NCBI GenBank assembly: GCA_958510825.1
Contig: OY294050.1
Span: 3,759,340 to 3,823,339 of the forward strand
Direction: 5' to 3'
DNA from: Brachypterus glaber
Lineage: Eukaryota; Arthropoda; Insecta; Coleoptera; Kateretidae
Length of the DNA: 64,000 nucleotides
Shown here: positions 34,301 through 47,100 of the stretch, one piece after another
How the letters are laid out: each line of letters begins with the position of its first letter
Position numbering within the stretch: the first letter of the stretch is position 1
Made by a program: the position numbers and the translations under genes
The notes under the pieces: generated by a model
The model's input: only the letters and a program-made list of their open reading frames with translations
Databases searched by the model: none
Told to the model about the DNA's origin: nothing

Positions 34301-35250
34301 GATTTTGTAAGGGTTGGTAACAAAATGGTACGAGCTAGACAGTATCCATGGGGTACAGTACAGGTTGAAAATGAGTCACATTGTGACTTTGTGAAACTAC
34401 GAGAGATGTTAATACGTACTAACATGGAAGATATGAGAGAGAAAACTCATGGAAAACATTATGAACTGTATCGAAAGAAAAGGTTGGAGCAGATGGGTTT
34501 TTCGGATGTTGATGCTGATAACAAGCCTGTAAGTTTTCAGCAGACATTTGAAACTAAACGTACAAACCATCTGCATGAGTTGCAACAAAAAGAGGATGAA
34601 ATGAGGCAGATGTTTGTGGTAAGGGTTAAGGAAAAGGAGGCGGAGCTAAAGGATGCTGAAAAAGAGGTTAGTTATGAAAAACAAAATATATAATAACTTT
34701 TAAACGTTTTGAACTAAATTATGATCAAGGTCAAAATTTTCAAAAGCATAATACAAAACACGGTTTTAACTCGCATGACCAACTTACCCGTTACTACGGT
34801 CTAAATAAAACAATTTTTTTTTTGTTTTTTCGGTTTTTTGTTTTTTCAGTTTTTTTTTTCAGATTTTTTTTTTAATTTTTTTTTTCAGTTTTTTTTGTAT
34901 TTTTTTTTTACTTTTTTATCATTTTTTATTTGTTTTTTTAGTTTTTTTTTGGTCAGTTTTTTGTTTTTTCAGTTTTTTTTTAGTTTTTTTTTAGTTTTCT
35001 TTTACATTTGTTTTTACATTTTTTTTACAGTTTTTTTTTAATTATTAAAACCATTTTTTTTTTGTTTTTTCAGTTACACGCTAAATTTGACAAGCTGAAA
35101 AAAGACCACACGGACGAGAAGAAAAAAATAGAAGAACAACGCAAAAAATTGGAAGACGACTTGGTAGAATTCAACAGACGCAAAACTCAATACCAACAAA
35201 TGGGTTCCAGCCACCATACGTTGACTTTGGGAAAAAGCAAAAAGAAATAG
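31353..35250 (+). CDS. Septin, SEPT6 group (5 exons)
   Basis: Septins are GTP-binding proteins that form hetero-oligomeric filaments at membranes and division sites. Exons: 31353-31382, 31556-31673, 31758-31900, 33866-34666 and 35074-35250, all in phase, giving 422 residues. The P-loop GETGLGKST, switch [10 protein letters not shown], the G4 AKAD and the septin unique element ([20 protein letters not shown]) are all visible. The last 90 residues are a charged coiled coil ([20 protein letters not shown] onward). [16 protein letters not shown] and NVRLKLTIV place it in the SEPT6/8/10/11 group, which includes Drosophila Septin 2 and Septin 5. That group usually binds but does not hydrolyse GTP; here the G3 motif has Asp where many members have Ser. 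The long fourth intron is packed with repeats and the last intron is nearly pure T-runs. Confidence 0.94.
32255..32762. mobile_element. Harbinger-like MITE, copy 2, with internal insertion (508 bp)
   Basis: The ends GGGAGCGTTCAAGTATTACG and reverse complement are flanked by TTA on both sides. The core is enlarged by about 350 bases that contain AACCGGTT words and CGTTACATAA-type motifs, apparently inserted material. Confidence 0.8.
33009..33320 (+). repeat. ATCCAATACATACAGATAAT family, septin-intron copy
   Basis: Close to the copy at 18441-18715 through the CCCCCGCGTGGCTTTTACTT block. Its right end carries both TCATGGGTAAACTG and an inverted CTCATGGGCAATAG. Confidence 0.7.
33651..33785 (+). 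CDS. Small lysine-rich ORF of a repeat family, copy 1 (44 aa)
   Basis: It reads [20 protein letters not shown] and continues to a Leu-rich end. Two other copies occur at 51521-51652 (minus) and 55465-55596 (plus). The N-terminal half is shared; the C-terminal half differs. No known family is recognised. It lies in an intron and may only be a remnant of a mobile-element protein. Confidence 0.4.
   Translation: MAPQKKSHKARKKKQKEMVKKYRKESVQNENKKIADRLKLLRLV
34667..35073. repeat. Septin last intron: long degenerate T-run tract
   Basis: From about 34810 to 35070 the intron is almost entirely runs of 6-10 T separated by single other bases, in effect a very long polypyrimidine tract ending in TTTTTTCAG. 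The Phe-rich open frames here are artefacts. Confidence 0.85.
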
Positions 35251-35393
35251 AGTATTTCAGAAAAAAATATATTTATTCATATAAATTTTATTTGACGTGA
35301 AATTTTAAGGGAAAAGATAGATTATTGTGTAAAAGGACACAGAAATATGTGCCATAATGTTTTTTTTTAGTTACGAAAGTCTTTTTTATTATA

Positions 35394-35700
35394 CCGGGTG
35401 ATTTTTATTTATGTCCACCCCAAAAATTAAGATTAATCTTCAGTCGATAAAAACGAAACTTTGGTAATTTGTTATATTTTTGAATTTAGCCGAAAATTCT
35501 ATGTATGAAAACCTGATTGTTTGGACTTTTTACTTTTCTTTTTTCGTTTTTATTGTTGTATATACTTTTAAAACCAATAGGGATCTTCCCATCACAGAAC
35601 TTGTTTTTCCTGAAAAAAAAAAGATCGGATTATTCGTTCTTGAGTTATCGTGTCCACAAAAAGTGTGACATCGGACGGACAGACGGACATTTTTAAAGTT
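35394..35700 (+). repeat. Dispersed repeat related to the anoctamin intron element
   Basis: TACCGGGTGATTTTTATTTA, then TGTCCACCCC, mirror sequence near 26994-27020. The later GCCGAAAATTCTATGTATGA matches the GCCGATAATTCTATG block there. It ends in a TTGAGTTATCGTGTCCAC and GGACGGACAGACGGAC tract shared with several other repeats. Confidence 0.6.
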
Positions 35701-36019
35701 TCTTATTTTTTCATGAAACACATTTGTATCCAAGAATTTTTTGTCTATGACGTTTTTTGGCGATTTTGGAAAATTCTAGACTATCGTATAATACTATTCT
35801 AGCGCTTGTACTGTAAATAGTATAATAACAACAAAATAATATAATAAAACCTCTAAACTTATCCGAACCTTTTGGCGAGAAAAGAAGAAAAAGTGCGGTT
35901 GAACCGTACTGTTTTCAGTTAATTTTACATAATTTCTCTATCTTTTCCCTTAAATAAAATATAAAAAAGCCATAGAATAATTCTATTCATAACAAATAGA
36001 ATCAATATAGCGTTTGTAG

Positions 36020-36562
36020 CAAAGAACTTTTACCTCAAGAAGTAATTTCAGACCAATGTTTATGAAGGTGTCATCTTTTTGTTTGTTTATTTACTAACAG
36101 AAACGCGATACAGCTTTGTGGTGTAAAATGTAGATGTCGCTAGTCGACTTTCAGGCTACCTAGTAGCGATGTTGCGTAGTTTCCACCTTATCATGAATTC
36201 AAATCATTATACTTAAATTAAAAATGTAAAAAACTTTATTGTGTATACTATAATTATGTTTAATAATATAGTATATTTAAATCTATTAAAATTAAACTAC
36301 TAGTTCATATAAAACTCATACAGAACTAATGTTTCTTAAAATTTACAATAAAATATCCAAAGTATATGTTTCCAATCGGCAACACTGTACCCCTATCAGT
36401 CATTTTACATTAGACTGTGAGTTTACACATTCTTTCTCGCTCTTTACGCGTACTAAGTGTAAAAAATAGTCACTCCCCACCAGCCCCTCACCGTAGTTGG
36501 TTCACGCTTCAAACAAAGCAATCGGTAGATTTCATGTTCATTCTTGAGGTAAAAGTTCTTTG
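36020..36562. mobile_element. 543-bp inverted-repeat element
   Basis: The 22-bp ends CAAAGAACTTTTACCTCAAG and complement are perfect inverted copies. The interior has no coding frame of note. Confidence 0.7.
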
Positions 36563-37018
36563 ATTTGTAGTTAAAATTTTTCACCTTTATAATATTCTGT
36601 AGCAATTAGAGAATATTTACATTTTTTTTATTAAGTATAGCCTAGAAAAAAAAATATTTTAAATTTTTTAAGTATTGAATTGATCTGAATTTATTTATAA
36701 TAATACATATTATTTTTAATAGCGTTGGACTGCTATTGAATTTTGTTGGGCAAATGCCCAAATGAGTATAAATAAATAAAATATCTCTGAAATTAAGCAT
36801 TTTTAGAGGTTTTTATTTATTTATTTTTTGGAATAGCCCAGTTTTAACAAAATATTTGACGATTTCTAAAAATATATTTTTTTTCAAAAATTTATATATA
36901 TTTTTTTTTTCAAAGATTTTGTCAAAATTTAAACAAACAATACAGGGTGATCAGTAACTGCCATGCCAAAATTTAAGAGGTGATTCTACATCAAAAAATT
37001 TCAAAAAAAGTTTTTATA

Positions 37019-37235
37019 ACCCAGAGAACACAAATTAGTTCTATGTACGTCCATCTAAGGTACATCACTGTACATTCAAACGTCCGTTGTACGTCCGTTT
37101 TTATCTTTTGGACGTCTTGTGGACTTACGTTTAAGGTCCACAGCTCACAGATCTGTACATCCTCGAAATGTCCATAAACAACATACACTGGACGTACGTC
37201 AGTGGACCATTTATGTAATGTGTTGTGTTGAAAAT
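37019..37235. repeat. Word-repeat element rich in ACGTCC/GGACGT
   Basis: It starts near CCCAGAGAACACAAATTAGT. In 200 bases ACGTCC, GGACGT and GTCCA-type words appear more than ten times in both orientations. The overlapping open frames on both strands are by-products. Confidence 0.5.
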
Positions 37236-38549
37236 GAAAATTATTTAAAATGCATAGCCAGACCGACATTGATTTTAACCCATTTTAATTCAATAAATAA
37301 TAATATAAATGAATACGTCTCGAATGATAGATATTTATAATGGTTGAAAATTAAATAATATAGTTTATATTAATAAAACAATTGAAGAAAAACAAAAGAA
37401 TTTTTGAGCATTGTGTAGCTTTAGTATTTTTTTCTACGTTTTTTTTATATATTTATTTCTGTATTATTTTATATTTTGTGTATTTATGCTATGTGACTAA
37501 AATATACTTTTTTATAATATTACTGCGTTTCATTAGTAACACTAGGCAACACGGTTTCTTGCCCTGATTGGAAATATGTTTTTTAACTAATTATGGGTCG
37601 CTGAGACTGAATCTGGCCTCAGAATGTTTCTACTAAAAAAAAATAATTATTTTAGCCCTCTTTTGTTCTAAAATCATGGTACCTAGATAAAAATATTCTG
37701 AGGACAAATGTGGATTCGGCGACTCAATATTAGTTAAAAAATACCCAACTTTGGGAAAAAATATATTTTTTTAATGGATCCTATGATACAACCAAGTTTA
37801 GGGGGGGGGGGGTAAGCAGAGAGAGGTGCATGCTCAGAAACGTCAAAAAGCATCACCAGGGGGTCAAAAATTTACGTAATGAAGTAAAAAAAAAGCCAAG
37901 CCATTAATAATGACAAAAAATACGCAATATTTTTTTATAAATTATTTTTAAATTGGCATAATTGCCTGAACTAAAATTTAAAAAATAAGTCGTGCTGGAT
38001 TTTTTTAAGGTCAGATTCGGATTCTACGCCTTCGAATTAGTAAAAAAAATTCACATCAGGGCAAAAAAAAGTTGCGATTTGTTGCCTAGTGTTATATGGT
38101 ATTTTTGCGTAGAAAAAAGTTAATTGTTAAGGTTTTTCTGTCACAACCATTTAATTTGGTGAAAAAAATAAATTGCCACTTTTTACAAGTATTCACGACC
38201 CATTATGTAAGGTACGTGTACCCACTATCGACAAAATACTTTTTTTTCTAAAAGGTTTTTCCTTAAAAACCTTAACGCTAATTTTTTACACTTTTGTGAA
38301 GCTTCTGTTATATTTTTTTTTTCTTAAAATTAGACGCAAGTTTCCCCTGGACGACATAATTTTGCAAATCTTGAATAGTATGTGAATTTTTTTGAAAAAT
38401 GTACAACTTTTCGATATTTGGGCTTCATTAAAAAACTGGATTTTAGGTTTTTATCTTGATCCTAGAAAGAAAAATAATTTTACTAAAATTGGTAAGGTGT
38501 AGCTAAGTTTGGCAAGCTGTGAATATTTTAGACTATAAAGCTTACCTAC

Positions 38550-38720
38550 CCAGACAGCACATGATATCTTAAAGACGTCTTTTTTAGATCTTAATTATGT
38601 CTGGACGCCTAGAGACATAAAAAGGATATCTTATGGACTTCTTTTTAGGGAGGTTTAAAAGATATCTGATTATGATGTCTATAAGATGTCTTTTAAGTAT
38701 CGGTACAAGAAGTCTTTTTT
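38550..38720. repeat. Word-repeat element rich in AGATATC/AAGACGTCTT
   Basis: It starts CCCAGACAGCACATGATATC. GATATC, GATGTC, AAGTC-TTT and similar words alternate throughout. The right end is not resolved. Confidence 0.5.
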
Positions 38721-39393
38721 TTTGAAAAACAAAAAAATAAAAAAATATTTACTTTTTGCGAAAACGAAAAAATCAAAAATGAAATTTTCAAAAAATAAAA
38801 AAAAATCAATTTTTTTAAGATCATTTGTTGATAGCTCACAAGGCACCGTTTATAACATTTATTATCCTTCTCAGTCTGAAAAAAGTAAAAAACATTGAAT
38901 AAAACTGTACATTTAAGTTTTTTAAACGAAATGTATTAGATTATATTCGTGTTTATCATGACAACAGCAGTTCAGCCATCTTGCTTTAAGAATTAATAAT
39001 GACTTTTTAATCGGTGGCGCCATCTAGCGGAAATTAATGATTGCAGACCAGTAATAATTAGTTTACTGGTCTCTATTTTTCATTACAGGTCAGGGCCAGG
39101 CGTGGAAAACAGTGGGACAAGAAATCACGTACTTCCCAAACTTTATTAATACATGTAATGTATGTATTACATATATAGTTGCGAATAAAAATATTTACTG
39201 TGCGATTTTTAATTTACTATCTTGCTGGATGAAACAGTCCATAGAATTATGGACTATATAAGTGTACCATCGTTTTCATAATAAACGCTTACACCTAAAA
39301 ATGTTACAGATTATATTGAACTTTATCAAGGTCTCTTTGACATTTATTTGTCAAATATTATGACATTACTTGTCAAAATAATTCACATTAGTT

Positions 39394-39765
39394 ATGCCGC
39401 AGCTTACAAATTATCAAAAATGTATTATAACAGCAAGAATAAATGACGGGATAAGTGTACGTGAAATAGCCACTGAATTAAATGTTGCAAACAGCACTAT
39501 AATGCGAGCAAAGAAAAAACTTGAGGAAACTGGACAGATTAGCAGAAAGCGGGGTTCTGTTCGAAGTAGAATGAGTAGTGCAGAAGAAGATATGCAATTA
39601 ATGAATTATCTGCGGGAAAACCCTTTCCATACCGGAGTCAGAGCGAGGGAAGAAACTAACTTTCCTGGGTCATAATGCTGAAGAATTACGACAGGCCATC
39701 ATTGAGGCTTGGCACGCAAAAATTACACCAAATTACACAAACCAACTGTTAGAATTACAAAGAAG
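39394..39765 (+). pseudogene. Deleted Tc1/mariner-like transposase
   Basis: The first 80 or so codons encode a paired-type helix-turn-helix (MPQLTNYQKCIITARINDGI, then SVREIATELNVANSTIMRAK) followed by a basic linker (SRKRGSVRSRMSS) and LRENPFHTG, typical of the Tc1 transposase N-terminus. The frame stops at 39675. Directly after it, shifted by one base, comes HNAEELRQAIIEAWHAKITP, which resembles the transposase C-terminus. The whole catalytic DDE core is therefore missing through an internal deletion, and the product cannot be active. Confidence 0.8.
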
Positions 39766-41172
39766 ATTTTTTTATTTTGGATATCTTAAAATAAGTCACT
39801 CTTGATGATGTTTTTTTTTCTTTATATTTTTGAAGACACTATTTTGAAGAAAAAAACATTATCCCATGAACCGTAAGAGTTGTACAAAAAGCGCTTAGTG
39901 TTTTGGGAGTTTAAAATCAAGCAGGGCAAGTTATAAAGAGTGACTTTTTTTGAGATCAAATCAAAAATAAAAAATAAATTCCTCTTTGTAACTCTATCTG
40001 GAGACATACTGTATAAATATCATTAATAATAAAATTTGTTAACCTTTTTGCTTATAAGCATATATGCTTAAAGACAGTTATAGGACTTGCACTATATAAT
40101 ATAGACTGTACTTTAACCTTACTTAATTATTACGGAAAATATCAGTGTCAATCTTAGTAAAGTACATATACCACAACTAAAAATTTAAAATGTTGGGGTA
40201 CCTCAGGGTTCTGTGATGTGAGCGTTTTCTATGAAAATGATGGTACGTTTGGTGCTTAAAAATAAAACAAATAAAAAATAGTTGAAAAAGTTTAATAGTA
40301 AAAAAATATACAAGAAACTACAGCTACATACATTATTATCAGATATGATGCCGCCAAGTTAAAAATTAAAACAACAAAACAAAATAAAGATTTCAGTACC
40401 AAATATTCTCAAGTTATTTTGAGAAACTTATAAAAAATACCTTAAAACCTAATATTTACAATAATTTTAGTTTTTAAAACAAAACTAATTTTAATTTGGC
40501 AGTTAAGTATTTTTTCCAAAATCAAATTCAGGAAAACTTTAAAATTTAATCTACAAATTTCCATTTTATATTTAGCAAAAAAAAAAAAAACTAAATTCAA
40601 AAAACTAGAAAATAAAAGCAATATAGCAGTCCGGTGGGCGTAAAGTGACAATTTACATACTTATAGTCGAAAATTAATATTATATGGGCCGAGGGGATAT
40701 AAGATTCTTTAAAAAACAATTATTTTACGCATGTACGAAAATTTTTGTAAGCACCTTGACGTAAAGTGAGTTTTTCGACCTTGTACTAGGTACTTTTTTT
40801 TGGAAATTTGTAATTTTCAATAAACTTATTGACACAAGAGTATGTTAAATATTATAGGTATTTAATAAACTTGAAGTAAATTATAAATAATAAATTATTA
40901 GCTAGTCAAGAAGTCCTACAAATATTACCTAACACGGATATTGTACGTAGTATTATTAAAAAAAAAATTAAAGCTAAAACGAATTCAATACATTTTTTTT
41001 AGAAGGTTAAATTTTGGTTGTCAACCTAACGTTACAGAAGCAACAATAATTCAACGTTAGTTCGACTAACTAATTTTCAACCAAAATTCAACATTGCTCT
41101 AAAACGACTGCATTAACCTAAAAATGCATTTTCTTTTTTCAAAAAAGTGATAAAAGCCAAAATAATCTAGTT

Positions 41173-44100
41173 TTAGCGTGTGACGGGTTCGCGTGGTGGT
41201 GGACTACGGTACTTTGCTCTAATGTGCAGGTATTTGGAGGCACTTTGGGGCCTTTCGGGGCTATCCCTCGATACAATTTTCACCTGGCATGGGTCGTGAC
41301 GTAACAGGAAGTGGTCCAAAGTGTCCCATCCACCCCCTACGCGCACCATCATGTGACGGCCCTTCAGAAGCTGAAAAAGAAAATAAGTCGTGAAGATAGG
41401 CAATCCATTATAGGTACTATTTACAGTAAATGGTATAATGGTATACACTTTTCTAGCGCTTGCGCTGAGAATAGTATATAATAATAAAATCTCCGCTAAC
41501 AAAACAATATTAAAAACAGGAAAATAAACTACAGACCATTTTGCCATTTGAAACTGTTGTCAGACTTTGTCAATACAATAAAACTTTAAAAGTAGGTCAA
41601 ATGTACCATTTTAATAACTAAATTCCTCTTATTATGAAAGATAAAGTTTATTTTATTTAATTTAAAGTTAAATTTGATGTTGAATTTTATGTTTAATTTT
41701 ATCTATTGTCAGACTGTCAACTTTAAAAGTAGGCCAAATGTAACTCTTTTAACTGAATTAATCTTATTTTGAAAGATAAATTTTGTTAATGGACTGCCGT
41801 CTATTTAGATTAGATAAAGAGAGAAGTTCTACAGAAAGAGATAAAAGTATAATTATTATTGTTTTAAAATAAAATTATGCATATTTTAGGTAAAAATATC
41901 ATTTTAGATTATATTTTAAATTGCATGAAGGTAAGATATTTGTTTTTTTTTTTAATTTTTATAACATAGCTATGTGTACAGTAGGTCTAAAGTTTCCTCG
42001 GGAACATATGACCTACTCCTTAATTTGACAGTCATTGATAATACCCCGTTGTGCGTGAAGATTTTGTACTTGTTTGTGGGTTTTATGTATTCTTTGTATT
42101 CTTTAATAATTTTGCATATCATGCACATTTTTTGTTGCACTGTGATAAAATCCAAATATAATATTTTTAGGGAATTTTCTTTTTGGGTATTGAAGACCTA
42201 AATTTATGTCGCCTAACGTACTGGACTGCTGTCCATTGAATCCGGCAACAGTTCCACATAAAAAATGCTACATTTTAAGTTTTTGGTGAAAATACTAATA
42301 CTTACCCTTATAAAAACATTTTTGCCGGCAATATTGTATTTTCCCTCTCCCACTTTTCTCACTCGCAGCTTATCGCATTTGCCGTTCGCACAGTTGCAGT
42401 TTCGCATCATCAATCTAGCTGCCAGCTGCACTTTTCTGTCCAGCTCAGTCGTTACGTGACCCTAAAACCAAAACAACATATATAACATTTTTGATTTTAA
42501 AAATTTTAATGGACATACATAATTAAACAATATTTTAACCCTTTTTTCTCTGACGGTAGGTACTTTAAAGTACCGCTCAATCCAAAACCAAACTGTAATT
42601 ATAGTAATAGTTGTAAAGACCAGTAATTATTCAAAACTATAATAAATGTATACTAAGTTTAAAAGTTTATAACAGACCTTGGCAGCTATATACCAAAAAT
42701 TTGCAGAGCATATTTCATCCCAAGAAAATTATAAAAAAATACACTGCCCAGTAAAAAGCTTTCCCGTTTTTCACTTCCGCGCGTGAAATGAATTTTTATT
42801 ATCAGATTCACTTTGAGCAACCTCAAAAACCCACATTTTCAAGAAAACTACCCCCGCTATATACCGCTTCATCCCCGCGGGGGTGGAGTTAGAAACATTG
42901 TATTATCAGATTCAATTTCAGCAACCTTAAGTCTCTAGCTTAAAGCGTTAGCTTAAGTTATCGTGCACACAAGATTTCCCGGACAGACCGACCGATATTT
43001 TTTTTTTGCTTGTAATTGAAAAGTACGCAAAAAAATTAAAATTAAAGCAATAAACATAATTTCTTGATTTTCTGTAAAAAGGACATAGAAAATAAAAAAA
43101 AATCAATTATTTTAAATTAGCTTGATAAACTGCTACATACTCTTTCCTCGCTAATCCTGTCAGCATCGCCCCCAGGTCCCACGGGGTCCCTTCTCTCCCC
43201 TAGCAGGTCCTCCTCATCCGACCCTCTGGACCACTCTTCGTCCTCCTCCGTATTGTTGTCGCTGGGGACGCCGTCACTAGCGCCGCTCGTATTTAGCGGC
43301 GCCAATGATCGGCCATGGTCGGCTTCAGGAACCAGAATAATGTTGGGGCCAGTCCAGCTCGTAAAGCGTGTGGCGGATATTGCCGAAGTAGAGCTGGAAA
43401 AATAAAAAATACAATAGGGTTTAATTTTAACTTTAATTTTAACTACACTGATATAACAATAGCGTAATTAATAACGTAATTTGGTTATAGCATACAACAA
43501 TAAATAGTTGTATATGCGCCAACCACTAGACATTGTATAGAATACAACAACAAAAAAGTAAACTTGTTCGATATTTACAAACGAGTGCAGTTGTTTGATT
43601 TACAACAACAAACTGTTAAGCGATCAGGTTTTTCTTTGTCGGACAAAGAGCGAGGTAGGCGTGGCTTGCAAATCAGCAGGTTCGGATTGCCGCTACTACC
43701 TATGTTACGCTCCTCGATTCAAAACGCAGACAATTCACCTTACCCGTCCGCCCGACTGGCTAGCTGAGCCTGGTAGGCATCGGCTCTCTACTGCGTTTGC
43801 AAATTTCGTGTAATGTATTTTAAATTCACATATTAATTACATTTATGTGCATAGAAACTACATATCACATGTAATGGAGCTCTCTACAACTAGAATTATG
43901 AAACAAAAGACGTCTACCCTATCTCTATCTCATTTGTGCTACACTTTCCAGCCAACCAAATATATACTGTATTTGTTTTTCATACAACAAATACAGTATT
44001 TATTTGGTTGGCCGGAAAGTGTAGCACGAACGAACATAGCTAATGTGAATCTGTAGAATAAGATAATTCTACTAAAATTTAGATGGCGCCAGTAATTTCT

Positions 44101-47100
44101 TTAATAAAAATATATATAGTTACACTTTTCGCCCGGCCAAGTAAATATTGTAATTGTTCAACAAAGAACAAATACAGAATTTGTTTGGTTGGGTTGAAGT
44201 GGGAGTGTATGTATGTCTTCTATCCTTTTTAGGTAGAACTTTTGTCCCTGTCTAATCTAACGGGAGAAATCGCCATTACATGTACATGTACATGCTTATC
44301 GTTGGGTATGGTTACCCTGCTGAAAATGACGGATGAAATTCACCCGCCCAAGTCCGGTTTATGCACCATTTATACCCGCGCAGACCCGTCATTTTCAATA
44401 GGGTATGCACATAAAAATTTTAGCCCAAAATGCCTACTTTCAATAATTTGGTAAAACGTTTATTAGAATTAGCTGATTGTAGCCATCTTTATTAATCATC
44501 CTTCCTCAAAAAACTTGTAGTGACAACAACGTTGTTGTATTATTAAATAATATGAATTTACAATTTTAATAGTGTATAATATAATGTTATAATGTTTTAA
44601 AATAATCGTAAAAATGGTATTATACACCTCAAAATTGTTACAACAACGTAACAACTATAATTTCACGTAATTTAACTCGTAATTTCGGAATTTTCACATA
44701 TCGCAGCACTCCAAAAAATTGCTTAAATCCAGACTTCTTTGAGCCCAATGTTTTTTCTAGTATGTCGTAGAAAAAATATTGTTTCTAACTTACTTGCTGT
44801 GTTTCATCTTGATCTCCGGTTCCTCCAATCTAGTTGGCGTAGCCTGGAACTGCCAGGACAAAAGGGAACTAAGTCCGGAGTCCCCGGAATTATTTCTTTC
44901 TTCTTCCGCGATTTCTTTTTCCAGCTGCACCAAACCAGGAGGCTCGATTCCGAACCTGGTGGCGATTCGAGCGACTTCGAGAAGGCATAAGATCACGTTT
45001 CGAGGTTGGTTGTGTAAGACTTGAAAATAAAAATGGTAAAATTATTAAGTAGCCGTGAAGATATGTAATGGTAAGCATTCTATTATATATTATTCACAGT
45101 AAATGGTAGGTATATTGCTTTTTTCACACACTTATGATATTATTTCGCAAGTGTATCAAATATGACCGTTTTTTACTCTCTAAATCGTGGGAAATTTATC
45201 GTTTTCATAGGTGGTTGTATGAAAAATTATCTTTTCGATTATTTTCGAAAATATTTTGTAAATAACTTGAAAATAATTCAACATAGAAACTTTAAATGTA
45301 TTATTTACCTAAATCGTCGCTCTCAAAAAGCAGATTTTCGTGTACTCCCAAGGACCGGCAAAATTTAATAAAATTCTCCATGTTATCTCTTGAAAAGAAA
45401 CTCCTTCTCATCGCCTTTTCGAAACATTTTCCTCTGACAGTTGGTACAGGCTAAAATATAAAAAAATAAAATTAGCTTAGTTTAGTTAAGTTTCGTTAAG
45501 TTTAGTTAAGTTTCGTTAAGTTTAGTTAAGGGAACGTTCAAGTATTACGTAACGCTCCTAGGGGGGGGGTGGGGGTCATTTTGGAGTGTTACGCCCATGT
45601 TAATGGTATAGGAAAATAGCGTTACAGGGGGGGGGTCCAAACTGATCAAAACTTGCGTTACGTAATACTTGAACGCTCCCTAAGTTTAGTTAAGTTTAGT
45701 TAGGTTTAGTTAAGTTTAGTTAAGTTTAGTTAAGCTTAGTTAAGTTTAGTTAAATTTAGTTAAGTTTAGTTACGTTTAGTTAAGTGTAGTTGAGTTATTC
45801 GAGTTTAGTTAAGTTTAGTTAATTTAAATTTAGTTCAGGTAAGTTTAGTTAAGCTGTGTTAACTATCAAAGTAAAAAATTGTTATACACAGCAACAAATA
45901 TTGGTAGAAGCTTGGTTTAATATTTCTTTGTATGTACAATAAAAAACATAATTAAAATCTATTAATTTAAATAATTTTTAATAGAAAAAAAATATTGATA
46001 TTAATATCCTTAATATATTAAGGATATCCTCCTAATTAACAATATATTCTGCATGCACATGTGTTTTAAATTAAAATATACTATTAGTGTTATTATATTA
46101 AAATAATACAAATTATTATTTATGTTTCCTATTAATTTCTCTATCTCCCAGTTCAATATGCCTTTTATTTCCGCATTTTTCTTTTTGCAGATAATAAAAC
46201 TTAAACTATAATTATATAATTGAAGGGTCAAAAAATACTGCTACAAAGGACCTTTGTTTTTTTTTTTTTGAAAACCAAAAGTTTTGGAAAACAGATATTT
46301 GAAAAAAAATGTTTTTACCCCATTCGACCTATTACCTTCACCACAGATTTTTACCAAAAATAATCCAGGACGAGACTTTTGGATAAGGAACCTACATTTC
46401 AATTTAAAGTTTTTAGCTCAAAGCGTTCTCGAGTTTATTTTTGAATAATCCTTTTTGCATATAAAACGTCAAGAAACGCAAAAAAAACTATAAAAAAAAC
46501 TGCTGCCAAGAAAATAATACTTTCCCCTATAGGCCTAGATTGATTAAAATCAAAAACAAAAACAAAAAAAATAAAAAACAAAAAAAAATCAAAAAAAAAT
46601 TCGATTAAAAAAAATGCAGAAAAAGTTTCGTTTTTCGTAAAAATAAATTAGTAAAAATATGTTTATGAAAAAATTGTTTATACCCCATTTTACCCCCTTA
46701 ACACAACTTTTACGAAAAACTATCCCAGCCTAGAACTTTTTAGATAATCAACATATGGTCCAAATTTGTAGTCTTTAGCCCGAAACGTTCTTGAGTTATC
46801 GTGGTCACAAATTTCCCGGACACAGACCGACAGACAGATTTTTTTTTACGGAAATCATATTTTTTGAATATAAAACGTCCAGAAACGTAAAAAATCAATA
46901 ATAAATAATTTTTTTCGAATTTTTTTTACTAACACACAGTGGGGAAAGTAAACATAATTTTTTGTCACTAACGCAAGACTTTCTTTGTGGAAAGTAATAA
47001 AAATAAATAAAATAAAATCGACCAATACTATTTTTAGAGTCTTTGTTGGAATATTTTTTTCTCAGACCTAACGGATATCTTAAATTAGACAGGTATATAC

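Larger units (their letters stand above)
35251..41172. other. Intergenic region between the septin and GAS2 genes
   Basis: The septin and GAS2-family genes converge on this 5.9 kb. It holds a repeat fragment related to the anoctamin intron element (35394-35700), a 540-bp inverted-repeat element, two word-repeat elements and a decayed Tc1/mariner copy, listed separately. Nothing recognisable was seen in 39800-41170 apart from A/T tracts. Confidence 0.55.

Noticed and set aside
34838..35041. Phe-rich open frame
   Set aside because: Translation of an intronic T-run tract.
36980..37340. Overlapping open frames on both strands
   Set aside because: By-products of the ACGTCC word-repeat element.
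41390..41547. N-terminal part of a 124-codon minus-strand frame
   Set aside because: This is intron read-through; the GAS2 exon starts at 41370 after a CAG acceptor.
43620..43813. GC-richer tract with GGTTCGGATTGCC and TGGCTAGCTGAGCC words, considered as a tRNA or SINE
   Set aside because: The B-box-like word precedes the A-box-like word, so the order is wrong for a pol III gene, and no clover-leaf is evident.
45471..45860. TTTAGTTAAG repeat considered as telomeric
   Set aside because: The insect telomere unit is TTAGG; the ten-base unit differs and is interstitial.
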